Assembly (NCBI GenBank): GCA_000507305.1
Contig: DF240202.1
Span: 1 to 64,000 of the forward strand
Direction of reading: 5' to 3'
DNA: 64,000 nucleotides
From: Breviolum minutum Mf 1.05b.01
Lineage: Eukaryota > Sar > Dinophyceae > Suessiales > Symbiodiniaceae
The translations under genes were made by a program, and so were the position numbers. Under the pieces are notes generated by a model. The model had not been told where the DNA came from. It was given only the letters and a program-made list of their open reading frames with translations, and searched no databases. The number at the start of each line of letters is the position of its first letter. Position 1 is the stretch's first letter. Shown here piece by piece: positions 34,893-47,109 of this stretch.

Positions 34893-35597
34893 TCACATGA
34901 TGTCACCAATGCTGGTTGTGGTTGTCATTTGGTTAACGGTTACCTGCATCTCTCCCTTTGAACATTCACACTTCGGGCCACATGTTGTTTTTGAACCACG
35001 GCCCGAATGCGAAAAATGTAGAGGGACCCTGCCAACGGTGTCGAACGGTAAATTTAGAGTTCTTGGCACAGCTTCAAATGAGCCCCCATACGGGTTTAGC
35101 ACCACCCCCTTGATCGTCCCCCCAAGAATGAGGACGCTACGTTCTACACTATGCGTTGTCTCGAACCGGCTGAAGTCAATCATGGCTTCATCGGAACCAA
35201 CTAGTAGAGATGCCCATCGGCGGGCGCGGAATTGGCAGTAGCAAGTTTACCGGAGAGTGTATAGTTTTCACTTTTCCACGGAGTCGTTCGTGCGTTTGAA
35301 AATTGCTTCCGTGATGGCAGTGTAGGGCTTGAACTCAATGCGTGCATTGAAGTGGCAAAGGCAAACTTGAAAGTGTGTAACAATTTTACCCTCCGTCTGG
35401 TGGAGAATGTTCAAATTTGAAGTTTCTTCTTTTTCATGCAAGATGTTTGGAAAGCATCCAGAACATCGTGCAGTCATGAGGTGCCGCAGCACAGCCAACA
35501 TTGTCATTGTATTAGGCAGTTCGCTTGTTTTGTTCGGAGATCGCCGTTTACTACACCTTGGGACTGATGGGACCGTAAATCTTTTGTTGGGCCACAA
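34893..35597 (-). CDS. Two intronless minus-strand ORFs of unknown function
   Basis: 35268-35597 (including GKIVTHFQVCLCHFNARIEF and a VEK-stop end) and 34893-35183 (including ERSVLILGGTIKGVVLNPYG) are open and protein-like. They lie in tandem on the same strand. No domain was recognised. The intronless state, unlike the host genes, suggests mobile or retroposed origin. A competing plus ORF (34828-35241) overlaps the second. Confidence 0.3.
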
Positions 35598-36001
35598 TCA
35601 CAAGACTTCGAGAATGCCTGGGCGAAACGAATGGAAACGTGTCAGTGTCAAAAACGCAACGGTGGGGAGCGCTGCCCATCTTCACGCATGCGTCAACCTT
35701 TTTGCCTTAACTCAGCCCATCGCAGTGTTGAAGGCAAAGGATGAGGAATGTTAGCGCCGAGCGTCGGTTCCATCAATGGAGCGGCAGCGAATGCTGTGGC
35801 TTAATGGTAGGCAATGACAATGATGAAAACGCGCGCTGCCTTTCTCAGGCTTCCTGTTGCTCGATTTGGTGAAGTGGATATGGTTGCGTCAGGATACACG
35901 AATCCTGGTCCCCCGGACACTATATGCCAACTGTTGGAGCCTTGACTGATTGCTCAACTACGGGGACTGTGGCATTGATCTGTTGGTCAGCTGTCTTCAC
36001 A

Positions 36002-36214
36002 TTAAGCTGAGGAGTTGAAGGAGGTTGAAGGAGCGCATATCCTATGTGTAGCAATCTTATGTGTAGCTTCTAGGCACAGCCGGTCGAACGTGAAAGTGCA
36101 GCTAGTGCTGTGGCAACAGTACATGCCTGGGGCGACGTTGCACCATTCGCAAGGAGTACCGCAGCCAACTTCAACGTTTGTTCCCACGAGGCCGTTCCAA
36201 ATTGCCAGTGCCAT
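36002..36214 (-). CDS. Small cysteine-rich ORF, doubtful
   Basis: A 70-codon frame with nine cysteines, clustered in GCGTPCEWCNVAP and MYCCHSTSCTF. There is no signal peptide or homology I can name. The overlapping frame on the same strand (LKLAAVLLANGATSPQACTV) is an alternative coding reading, so this may not be a gene. Confidence 0.22.
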   Translation of the reverse strand: MALAIWNGLVGTNVEVGCGTPCEWCNVAPGMYCCHSTSCTFTFDRLCLEATHKIATHRICAPSTSFNSSA

Positions 36215-36499
36215 CTGTGTTCACAAAACAAACGTTCGCGCCCGCGCAGCAATTTAATGTCCACCGGCACTGCCATACAAACATCTACAAACTACTTCCA
36301 TACGTCTTTGAGTCATCGTAGACCCTCCCTCTATACATCACAGCACGAGCCTCACTACCTGACTGCTTTGCAGAAAACAAAACAGGTATGTCTGTGTGCT
36401 GTTTTCGGAAGGTCTTGTCTTGATGTTCGCAGTGCAGTCTACTTTGGTGGTTCATGCTTCTTTGTCTTGCCATGTCCTCTTTGTGTTATGTTTTCTGTA

Positions 36500-37450
36500 T
36501 CGAAGGATAAGTTCTTACAGAATGTGAGTTGAATTGCATTTGGTTTTTGTTCACAGTAAGCCTTCAGGGTGAACTGAACTGCTCATGGTGCAATTGGCGA
36601 ATACAGCAAATCGCGGCACGCTCAAAAAGCTCGATAACCGAAATTACAAACAGTAGAGGTAAAGCACGGTGGAATGCGAAAATGATGAGCATGCATGGCA
36701 TGTAGCCAAACCCCTCTGAGTGAAGATGATAGAAAGAAAATGTCGGAAGGTCCATGGTCAAAGGACACAGTGTCACTATAAGCTTGGCTTGCTCATGGAG
36801 CTCCAGTCGGAGGGACTGGAAGACTTGTCAGTGTTCAGTCACTCTTGGAGCTGACTTGAAAGATCTGATGTAACTACTGACTACAAACGGGTCATAGGAA
36901 GCGGCCCGCGAACAAGAGCGCTTAGTACCCGAACGAGCTTGGAAAGCGTTGCGAAGTGCTTTCCAGGATATTCGGAGTCTTGTGCACTGCGAGCACATTT
37001 CCGCCGGGTTCTTTAAGACGCAACTATCGGAGATTACCTTCTTAAAAGTTTGGAAAGACTCCTCATATCATAAGAAGGTAATCCCTCCCACCATCCCTCC
37101 GCGTCTCCCCATGTTTTCCGGCATCTTTGGCAGCGAAGTGCATGCGAGGACATGTCCCAGAGTGCGGCACCAGATTTCAGTGCCGCTCACCTGGCAGCAC
37201 CAGATCTAAACACCATAGTGCAACTCATGCCGAAGTACTGCTCGCCAACCTCCAATTTTGTGTCGTTCAACATGTTTCAATGCAGGTCAACACAGTTGTG
37301 CTTGTGAGGATATTCTCAGGAATCAACTTTGCTGCAGGTCCGGGTCCTCCTGAATGTGAGATGGCAGGTAGTCCTGTCATTGGTACAAAAATCGCCCAAC
37401 TGTACCTTCAAGAAAGTCCAGTATCCTCAAGCCTCTAGTGGCAAATTTCT
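36500..37450. other. Stretch without a recognised gene
   Basis: Only short ORFs with no convincing exon on either strand were found. Confidence 0.3.
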
Positions 37451-37484
37451 TCCTCAAGACTTCTTGGACGAAAGACAACATTGG

Positions 37485-37935
37485 AAACACGGCAGAATGG
37501 CGAGAGCCGTCTTTTGCATCGAGTCTTTGATTGATGCATCAGCCCCAGCAAGAACTAGCGCCTCAAAAATGTGAGCATTCACAGTGGTCACTGGACTTGA
37601 AATCCCTTCCAAGAACTTTCGAAACAGTCTGCCTCAAAGACGTAAAGGTCACCACTTAATGCGGCATAGTGCAGTGGGGTTGCACCCACCTGGGCAGCTA
37701 CAACAGCTCAGAGCCGCCCCTGCAACACCGGATCTGCCACCGGATCTGCCTCGTCTTCCGCATCCAGCGATGCGCGCGAGTCGATCAGTGCCATCACGCA
37801 AGTCCTCGGCCCATTAAGCCCCACCACGGCCACGGCCGAAACATCGCTGATGGAACAAACCACTGCCACACCAAGGCCCAGACAAATGACCTCCTCTGGC
37901 AGCATGCATGAGGGCAGTGAGGCCCACGCAACTGA
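37485..37935 (-). CDS. Ankyrin-repeat gene fragment with very short introns
   Basis: Minus-strand exons in order: GLTALMHAARGGHL (about 37888-37934), ALIDSRASLDAEDEADP (37741 to about 37800), VGATPLHYAALSGDLYVFE (37633-37689) and ALVLAGADASIKDSMQKTAL (about 37490-37561). Joined in phase 0 they give two ankyrin units with the canonical TPLHYAALSGD and GADA-x-x-x-D signatures (protein-protein interaction). The intron 37562-37632 is 71 bases with a GC donor and AG acceptor and has TTTGAGGC at both borders. The intron 37690-37740 is 51 bases (GT-AG), or 12 bases shorter if the second GTG is the donor. The rest of the gene was not identified. Confidence 0.6.
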
Positions 37936-37999
37936 GATAAATCAGTGAAGCTCCAAGTTGGCTGTCTGCTTCCAACTGAAACATGAGAACGCTCTCTCA

Positions 38000-38780
38000 C
38001 ATATAGAAGTCAGAACATGTTGGGACTGACAACAAACACAGATGTCTTGGGCTGATGCTTCTGTCCCAAACCCTTCTTGACGACGCTGCTCGCCACAGAC
38101 CTGTCTCAGAATTCCACCAGGGCACGACTTAACTGCTTAGACTCTAAAGCTTGAACCACCAAGGCTTCCTATCTTTGACGCATTCAGACGGTTGGAAAGC
38201 TCCCCAACCTACGGCTCTAAGGTTCCTTTGGGTTGACACATCAACCTGGACAAAAATGAAGCACCATGCACCTGGTTTCTGTCGAAGCTCCAGCATCTAG
38301 GGCCTTGCGTTTACCAAGAAAATGTCAGCCTTTCTCTAAATGATATTGGATGTGCATGCCTATGTGCTTTTTCATAGTTCGAAAAGGCAGGAGCCTATCA
38401 TTATAATCTTATGAACAATGCATCATATCATCATGTCATCATGTATCAGTGTATCAGTGAATGGATCTTCATCTCGGTAAGCAATCAGTCGGCTATTGGG
38501 ATGAAAGCCTTCCAAAGCTCAAGGCCCACCATGCCTCTCTGACTAGAACAGGATCGCCTTCTCTTGCTCCTTTCAGCAACCTGTGTCGCTTGGATCACAT
38601 AGAGCAGATGCTTGCGGATGCTCATGGATGATCATGGATGCTCGTGGATGATCATTGATGATCATGGATGATCATGGATCATGATGCTACATCTACACTC
38701 TACACTACACATCTCTGATCATACCACTTCTTCCGAGAAGTTGTCTTTCTCAATGGTGGTTGTGTTGAAAATCTCAATGG
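38000..38780. other. Stretch without a recognised gene; short tandem repeats at 38.4-38.7 kb
   Basis: No exon is convincing. It contains the GATGATCATGGATG-type repeat annotated separately and ATCATGTATCAGTG duplications. Confidence 0.3.
38612..38692. repeat. Imperfect GATGATCATG tandem repeat
   Basis: About seven imperfect 10-12-base units built on GATGATCATGGATGCTC. ATGATCAT is self-complementary, so the array can fold on itself. Confidence 0.6.
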
Positions 38781-38799
38781 TGGTTGTGCTGAAAAGCTT

Positions 38800-41045
38800 T
38801 CAAGTCTTGCAAAGTTTCTAGAAAAGTTACCACCAGGGAGTTCAGTTAAGTCTTCCACGCAGAATTCCAGCCCGACGCGGAGGCAGGCAGAAGGGGCCTT
38901 TGAAACAGCTCTGATCACAGCCCAACAAAAAGCAACGTCAATAACGTCAATCGATCACATCTCCAGAGCTGTAGGTGGCAGGCCCCAACCCCCGAGAATT
39001 CGCATCGCGAGCCCAAAGTGCCTGTCGTGGTGTGTTCCAATGGCAAAGTCTTAACATGTCACAACTTGTCACAACTTGTCACAACATTCGCAACTCACAA
39101 CTCACAACTCTGTATCCCTTCAAGAGCGCCTCTCGACAAACATCTTCGCGACCACAGGGCCTAACATCTCTCCAATGGGCAGTGCGACTTGAAACATCTT
39201 GCTATGAGTTAATGCTGCCTGCAAATACCCCACTCGTCGGCAGATCCAACTGCACCTCAGTGAGTCCAAAAGATTGGCCGACAGCCTGCCCTCCTGTTTG
39301 CTGAGGTACTCACCCATAATAGAATTTCATCACACGAAGCAAAGCTGCCGAGCCAGAAATTGGCAAATCAAGTGAAATGAGTTTGATTTGCATCTGAATC
39401 TGTGTATCGCAGTGAAATCACTGTGTAGGGCAATAAAACAAATGATATTGAATGAGTCTCTATAATGTTTGGATTTTGCTTGCAACTCGGTTTGTCAGTC
39501 GGTGCACACGAATGATATTATTACCGCACTGCGTACAAAGAAAACCGCAAGTAAGATGAACTGTTCATGATTTAGATTTGATTTAGATACAATATGTTCA
39601 CGATAGATAGACCCTGTGCAATGATGACTGAGATGCCAAAATTGACAACTCACCCCTTTCAACACCTTGAACAATCTGACCCATCGATGCCAAGGGATGC
39701 AGATTTTGCCAGGCTTAGCTGCTCCAAGTTCATCTGTTTCTTGGTTAATTCGCCGCCCGCGGGTTTCCCCAGTGGGGCGGCTTTTCAAAAGGAAAATGCT
39801 ATGAACTGCCTAGATCTTATGTAAAGGGCGTTCCATCGCCGATGATCGCCGGCCATCTTCAAATGTCCATGTCCAATTCTCAGAACTGCTCTCCAGCAGG
39901 TGTCCATTCAAGCCTTCACAAATCATGAAAAAAGTCTCGGGAGGAAGCATCAGACTTGACACAAAAATCTGGTATGAGTCATGATGATTCATGATGTGGA
40001 TTCATTTAGTATCACTTGGTCAGTCTACCATTTGGTGGCCAGAATGTGGCACCTCTGCCAACCAGGTGGGGCTTGGTTTCGCAGGATGGCCGAGATGTTC
40101 CCAGCCAAGTCCTGTGACAATGGTTCAATGATGGTCAATGGCAATTTTCCATGGAGATTTATTTGAGGATTTACCTGATATGTCACGATATGTCACTGAA
40201 ATTTCCAACTTGCACAAAGATTCTCATAGGGTTGGGCCCGTTGGGCCCTCCAAAAATCAAAGAGCATTCCAGATCCGGACAATGCAAATCGCATCCGTTG
40301 TTTGCTTTCGATTTTTGTTCCAACTCAGTGATCCACGTACACGTCTGAAGTCAAGCCTTTGGCTGTTGGGAACACAAACAATCTTTGGTTCATGTCATGA
40401 GCGCTTCCCCGGCAATTCGCAAACGGCCATGCCGTCTGCGCCACTGTTGACCATAGGCCACCATCACTGCGCCATTGGCGTAAACTGCATAGGTCAACAC
40501 CAAGGCAACCCTGAGTGTCAGTCGGCGTGATGACATACACCAGACATATCCTAGCAGCAGTAGAGGATTTCCCGGACTGAGGATGGCGCCAAATAATCCA
40601 CACCAAAAAGACAGACACACTGGCTTTCACGGGGTCTTTCTTCCCAGCTTTGGACATCCACGTTTCTTGAGCGTAGACACCTAGGCACGGTGAAGACATA
40701 TCTAATCTTGGAAACATCGGGGGAAACACATGTGCCACTTCTGCCACCAAAGCACTGAGTGCAGAGTAGAGGAGGAAGGCCAGCGCGCCAAACCACCCCA
40801 AATGCATCCTCACACCAGCCTTGTAGCTTCCGTCGGTGGTGCAAAAGGTTCTAAATGACTCGCTTTGGCATTTATTCCACGACAAGATCACGCACCGACA
40901 TGTACCGACCCATTCGTTTCCCACCCCCTCCACTGGCTCTATATACTGCAAACTCACGGTGGCCGTCCTCGCAAGGGCAAATGTAGTCCGGGTGCATTGG
41001 CCCTTTACAAAGCAATCTAAGCCATGCATAGAATGCTGAAGGGCA
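38800..41045 (-). CDS. Putative multi-pass membrane protein gene
   Basis: Minus-strand blocks in order: GPMHPDYICPCEDGHREFAV (40960-41010, Cys pair), YKAGVRMHLGWFGALAFLLY then SALSALVAEVAH (about 40740-40835, hydrophobic), FWCGLFGAILSPGNPLLLLG then YVWCMSSRRLTL (40510-40610), VALVLTYAVYANGAVMVAYG then QQWRRRHGRLR (40400-40510), KMFQVALPIGEMLGPVVAKM (39125-39200), EGRLSANLLDSL (39250-39300) and PSACLRVGLEFCVEDLTELP (38840-38910). Three hydrophobic segments point to a membrane protein. The long ORF 40325-41107 is read-through of exon and intron. Family unknown. Confidence 0.42.
39055..39090. repeat. ACAACTTGTC tandem repeat
   Basis: About three 10-base units (CACAACTTGT), followed by two ACTCACA units. 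Probably intronic. Confidence 0.5.
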
Positions 41046-41929
41046 TGCAATGCCGGCAGAAACTCCAATGACCTGGAAAAATGAGGAAAAAAAAGTCGTG
41101 CAAACATCTGCTTGAATGTGCTGCTATTACATCTTTTCTGCTCTTAGACCATCTGACAGCTTAAGCCCGCTGCAGCATATCGCGGTGTTGGGGCTGCAGG
41201 ACTAAACCATGCTACACCAAAGGGAAAGCAAAGCATAATCTGCAACCAAGGAAGTGAAGGATTCCTCGGAAGCAATTTCTGCAGATCACTGGATGAATCT
41301 GCACAACAATTACAGTATCAACCTTCGGCTCTGCTCTCGCCAAGCAGCAACAGCAGTTTAAGGATACTCACCATAGATTCTCGAGTGTGTCCTTTCAAAA
41401 GGGGGGTTGTGGTCCATTGGGTGAAAGGCAGCAAGATCATCATATCATCTTTGTTTCTGTTTTCGTTTCACTTTTGGATGATCTGGATGGTTTTTTGTTC
41501 CCATTTCGCTCCCTTCTTTGTCAGAGTCACTGGCAGCTAGGATGTTGCAAATCTCACAGCATCGTCGCAAGTCCTGTCAATCCAAGTCAACTTTCGTGTC
41601 TGTGTTGTTTCTACACCAGATGGCACGGGAAGCTCTCATTTTGCTGAGTCATGGTTAACGTAGGCATAGCTTTCTCCCGGATCAAAATTGGACAGCTATG
41701 GGGTTTTGTGCACACAAACTAAGGCTTCTGCTCAAAAGCCTTGACCATTCCTCACAGAAAGAAATTGGCAACACCAAATACCGAATCCACCATGTCTAGT
41801 TAAAAGGTGCTTGGTTTTTGTCTTGTATGTTCTGTATGTTATGCTGGGGCTGAGACTTGTCTTCTGGACAGACTTGTGATTCAAGCTTTTGCACCAGAAG
41901 CCCGTTTATACCATAAGTTTTTGCACAAG

Positions 41930-42405
41930 TGGTGCCACTAGCGGTGCTAGCGCTGGCATTGGACCTGATGGGGCTGTAGCGCTAGTAAACGTAGAAGGAG
42001 GGGGATTACTTCCGCCCATAGGACTTGGATCACTTGCATCATGGATCACTTGCCCGCACGCAAGGCGTTGGGCAAGGAGAAGCCGGCGGCATTGCCGGAG
42101 GCTAATAGATAAAACTGGTTGCAACACTCTATTTTGACACTGAGATGGCGATTAAAAATGCCTCTTACCATGCAGTGGTGCTATCGTATACCAACATTTC
42201 TCCCTGTCTGTCCTGTCGAATATTTCGACACATTGCAGAAGTGCGCTGCCAAGAACAGCTCCGCAACGTCAGGAAGCACTGCTTCAAATGTGGCAGCAAA
42301 GCCGGCACGAAGAGTAGGACCAGCAGTGGCCAGGAGCAACCAGCCCTTGCCTACGCCAGCAATAAAGTTTCAGAAGCTATGGAACCTGCCTAGGTTGATA
42401 CAATA
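41930..42405. CDS. Coding-like block of ambiguous strand
   Basis: The plus strand reads SGATSGASAGIGPDGAVALV and VGPAVARSNQPLPTPAIKFQ (ending AG/GTTGAT). The minus strand reads a Pro-rich MGGSNPPPSTFTSATAPSG and a hydrophobic WPLLVLLFVPALLPHLKQ. Composition supports coding, but I cannot decide the strand. Confidence 0.25.
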
Positions 42406-42686
42406 TTGCTAAGGTATGCCATGTATGCAAAGGTGATAATGATCATATAGCTAAGCTTGCAAAGTATAAACCAAGCGGAGGAAAAGGAGCCTAAATATGC
42501 CTAAATGACATAATTGGTGTAAGAAATGTGACATCCTAAAGACCCTTCTATCCAAGAAATCTCCAACGGGACCCACTGAACAGACCCCTAAACCTGAGTA
42601 TCCAACTAGCTCTGGCTCTAGCAACTTACTTAGGGGTCCTTTGGTAAGGTCCCATTGAATTTTTGATGGATTCTACATCACAGTGT

Positions 42687-45556
42687 TTACAGCTGCAGCC
42701 AAATCACCGAATGCCCATGTTTGAATTGGGCGTTGGTGTATGAAACGAGGGCACAGGCTAGACCAGACATCGTTGGTACGGTCCATAGATGTGCCCACAT
42801 CAGCAGGATGAAGGCCTGAAAAAAAAAACAAATATTTAATGAAATCATATGAAACCCTTGGGTTTCACTTTTGAAATCCACCAACAAAGACTCAGCTCTT
42901 TTACCAGACCTTTGTATGCAACCTTTTTCCATCCTTGTCTTGTTTTCCCTATATGCTGGTATGCGTATTGCAAACATCGTCTCCAAAATCTGTTGCTGAG
43001 CCTGCCTGCGATACCTGATTTGCGAGTGTCGGGACAAAGAAACATCTCAAGCAACACCAGTTTGGCGGCATGTCTGTCCAAGGAAAAGAGACCAGGACTA
43101 TGGTGCTCCTTAGCTGCAAAACTTTGCATCCAATAGGGTTTAGCAAAAGGTCAATAATATAGAAATTTCCTGCCATGGTTCTCGAGGAGCAAGGTTGCGA
43201 AGCACATCGCCTGAGCAACAACTTGAGGATAGATTCCGATAGATGTTGGATCTTGGCCTTCAATGATCTCAGATCATCTCCGTATGTTCTGTAAATGCAA
43301 CCTGTGATATCAATTTCTGTCCCAAGTTGGCACAGATTTGCAAGTCCGCAACATCTCTAAGTCCACAACATATAAGAAAGAAGCCAACCAGCACTGCCAG
43401 GGATGTGTGCCAATGCATACCTCCTTGACGACATCCGCCACCAGAATGGCGCTTCCCATCATGACACACATCAGCCAGCAATTGACAAAAATGATGGTAC
43501 ATACCTCAGACTAGGAAGTTCAAAATCAACCAACAGCAAGAGGAATCCGTAATCCTCTCAATCCGTCAAAACTTTTATAAACCGCCTAATCCGTAATCCG
43601 GTGGTTGTCTCAGGTCTTTTTCCGGCAGAATCCATTTGGAGTGCTTTCATGCGAGAAACTAATCCAAATTAGGTCTAAGGTGCTACTCTGATGGTTGGAA
43701 GCTAAACTGTAAAAACATACCTATACCCCAGAGTCCCTTTGGAGTGCTTTCATGCGAGAAACCATTCCAAATTGGGTCTAAGGTGCTACTCTGCTGGTTG
43801 GTTGGAAGCTAAACTGTAAAAACATACCTATACCCCAGAGTCCATTTGGAATGCTTTCATGCGAGAAACCACTCGAAATTGGGTCTACGGTGCTACTCTG
43901 ATGGTTGGTTGGAAGCTAAACTGTAAAAACATACCTATACCTCAAAGTCCATTTGGAGTGCTTTGATGTGAGAAACCCCTCCAATTCGGGTCTAAGTTGC
44001 TACTCTGGCGTCAGAACAACAAGGAACGAAGTGACAAGGCAGAAGATACACAGAAAGGCAGGCTCCAGCCAAAGGACCAGATTCATAATATACATGCCAA
44101 ACTACAAGCCGTAAACGTGTAATCCGTAATCCGTACTAAGGATTAAGGATTAGTTTTGAAGTTCCTAGTCAGACAAACCCATATTGACGTTGGTTCTCCA
44201 GCTTTGTGTCTGGAAAAGTTCTTGTTCCTTGTGGATTGCCATTGATAGCAAAACATCTGCCTATGCCTTTGCACACTCTTTATTTTCAGCTGAAGAAACT
44301 CTTCGTAGACCAAGAGTTCCAAGTTCATCTTGTAGTTGCTCAACACACTCGTTGATGTGAGCCTCTCAAGATTGTTTGCTTGCAATATCCATTGCTGTGA
44401 TCATACATTGAACATCGTTGAACCCTGCCTTCAAGCAATCGCAGAAGTGGGCGGGTTGATGCTCTGCTTGATACGGAGCACCACACCTGGCAGTGCATAG
44501 ATGCCGATCGTGGCTGAGGCCGTCCGCCCCCCCAATGCTGAGTCTCCGGCAGGTCACAACAAATCTGTGGCTGAGCATGATTGCCACCCTGCCATGAGTC
44601 CAGCAAATCATGAAAATCAATTGGCAGCTTAAATATGGAATCAATGAATCATACATCTATCACTCTATTCATCTCTATTCTAATCTGATAGACTCTAATA
44701 CTATACCATACTTTAGAGTCCTGTATATTTCTTTGTAACAAACTACTCAAAGTCTTCTCACACCTATATTTATATACTAGTAAACGTAGCCTACTTCAAC
44801 TGCTGTCTTTATATATAAGACATATGAGCTTCCCTTGCCGAACCGACCTGCAGGTCATCTCGTAGCCCTTGACGTGCTCGTGCAGCGACCCAGGATTCAA
44901 TGCAGCTCCTGACAAGAAACCATAAGGAACCGCAAGGAACCACAAGGAAGGAAGCAAAACAGACCACTACGAGCCATAAGGAATCATGCGGAACCCATTC
45001 ATGTATCGTTTATGTTCATTGATTAATCTCTGACATTCAGAAAGTCTGTCTAATTATGTCATTCTTGTAGTGAGTCATGCTGCTGAAATGCACATGGAAT
45101 GATATGGAATGCATTGATGCATTGGAACACACTCAAGATAAAGCTTTGCCAAATTGTGCAAACGTTATTTGAAACTGCTGTCAAGTAGCGCGTGCACTCC
45201 CCGCATGCTACCGCGGCAACGGCAAGGAGCTACCAAAGGCTCCTGCCTGTCATCGTCGAGAAAGGTCTCTCACCGAAACACCGCAGAACCATAGGGTATT
45301 CTTGAAACATCCAAAACAACTACCGGCAAGCAGTGTTTACAAACCCCAAATTCAAGGGCAAAAGAATAATGAACGATAATGTAGAGTTTCCCAGGAATAC
45401 AAGATACTGCTGGACAGAAAATCGGATGATCCATGGAATCCATGCCTGTGAACAAGTGACTTCAGGGGTGTTACCAGGTATTGCGTGCCTGTCTGGATCG
45501 CGGCAAATCCAGCATATTGCTTGGCTTCCCTCCTCTTCGCCTGCATCGCCTTCCAT
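42687..45556 (-). CDS. RING-CH (MARCH-type) membrane E3 ubiquitin ligase
   Basis: Exons 45489-45556 (start ATG, EEEGSQAICWICRDPD), 45190-45246 (QEPLVAPCRCRGSMRGVH) and 44848-44908 (SCIESWVAARARQGLRDDLQ) join exactly in phase. They give a C4HC3 RING-CH pattern: CWIC, CRC, H-x2-C and the W. A further block, RCGAPYQAEHQPAHFCDCLK (about 44420-44490), resembles the closing CxxC-PYQ of the domain, but its 5' border is unresolved. Downstream exons carry hydrophobic segments: FVNCWLMCVMMGSAILVADV (about 43423-43495), VVAQAMCFATLLLENHG (about 43180-43225) and the last exon 42687-42815 (AFILLMWAHLWTVPTMSGLA..., stop, after a T-rich tract and CAG). Domain plus several membrane spans is the MARCH layout, which ubiquitinates membrane proteins. 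The first two introns use GC donors, and intron 1 has GACAGGCA at both borders. Confidence 0.68.
43631..44008. repeat. 103-107-bp tandem repeat, about 3.6 copies
   Basis: Units start at 43631, 43734, 43841 and 43948 with TCC(A/C)TTTGGAGTGCTTTCATG and carry GGTGCTACTCTG and GCTAAACTGTAAAAACATACC. Copies differ by a TTGG insertion and point changes. It lies in an intron of the RING-CH gene. Confidence 0.85.
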
Positions 45557-45619
45557 GGATCAGATGTAAAGGTCGCAAGTCACATTGACTCCACAAGACC
45601 CTGCCTGAACATTGATAGC

Positions 45620-47100
45620 GTTTGAAATCTATGTCAAGTACGTCTGTCGTCTGTATGTTCGAGAGATGGATGAAGAGATAAGGAAGACAACTGGATCATG
45701 GGTACCGCAAATCCTTAGATCCATTCCTACTAGCATACATACATAATCATCCATCCTTTACTCACAATGTCTCACAGTAACACTACATTTAAGTCTGCAG
45801 GTGTTGGCTTGTCAGCTTCTTCTCTCCCTCCCCTTCCTGCAGGGACAGGGAGCTCAACATCTTGGGTGGCCATGGCGAGGACAGATGCATTAGCCAAGGA
45901 GCACCAATGCTAATTGTTACAACTTGAATTTCTCGTGGAGATTACCACACAGACAGGTCAGTTCGTCAGTTCTAGTCTGCAGTACCCATTTTCCAATTGT
46001 GGAGAAATCACTATTAGAAAACCATAGAAAACCTCTTTCAAAATCATAAAATGCCAACCTAATGCCTTCAGGGTCCAGTCAAATGATTCAAGGATACAAA
46101 GGTTGGCGATGATTCAAGTATTTTGCTCGGCTCCAAGGCCCCAGTTGTTTGGTCTGAAGGAAGCAATCAGGACAATCACGATCGCAACTCTAGGCCAATG
46201 GCTGCTAGCTGAAAATGTGGATTTCCTCGTTTGCCATTATAAGATCAGACAAGCGAACTCCAAGTACAGTACTGGATGCATTTGATGAAACCCCCCGCAG
46301 TCCTCGAAGTCATCAATATCAAGGTCTTCCTGTTGTCATCGCAAGAAACAAGATCTGCCAAGCCAAGCTAAGCCAAAATAGAATCGAGTTGGCACAATTG
46401 AGTACAGCATGTGTCACTTGCTTTGACCTCTTTAATACTACTTTTGTACACTTGCGTTTCATATGTTTAATAGCAACTTGTGCAACTGGTATACCACACA
46501 CCATAGACTATGCTCGTAACGGTTTGTAAGTAGGCAAAAACTACAATGACCAGTGGTGTGATACTCGGTATCAGCGTCACACCCACATTTCGTTGCAGGA
46601 TGTTGCAAGTCAGGTCGACGACTCAGGTTGGCACCAGCCCAAAGCCAGAACCTATCTCCGCACGTCTTGCCTTAGCGACCGAGGGAGCTGATTTAAGGAT
46701 GAAGAATTGTCTGGATTTTTCCTATTGGCCCACCCCACACTCTGGAACGCAAAGGGGCATTTGACATTTGAATATTTTCTCATAGGTTTTGTGGTTGCAA
46801 ACGAATCCAAAATGACAGCCCGCAGGTTGTTCGACCTCCGGGAATCTGGCCTCTTTGCAATCTAAAGCTGCAGTCACCTGGAATGACTTGTGAGGTCTGC
46901 AAGGTGTAAAACTTCATTGAAACGCAATCCAAAAGTCCGTTGTCATTGCCAGAGCAGGGAGTACTTCAGTCTTGAGACAAATTGTCGAAAAATGTTGATA
47001 CTACCCGGCAATCATTTCGTCTCTTCGCGGAGAGTGTCACTTCAAACCTCACCCGTAAAAATCTTCGCTACGATGGTCGTCTCTTGTTTTTCTCAGACCT
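45620..47100. other. Stretch without a recognised gene
   Basis: Upstream of the RING-CH start I see no convincing exon. ORFs of 60-104 codons exist on the plus strand (46103-46529) without motif. Confidence 0.3.
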
Positions 47101-47109
47101 GGCCCTGCT

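Noticed and set aside
40325-41107. A 260-codon minus-strand ORF as a single-exon gene
   Set aside because: Hydrophobic exon-like blocks in it switch frame at plausible splice sites, so it is probably read-through.
43631-44008. CRISPR-like array
   Set aside because: Units are contiguous tandem copies without unique spacers, in a eukaryotic intron.
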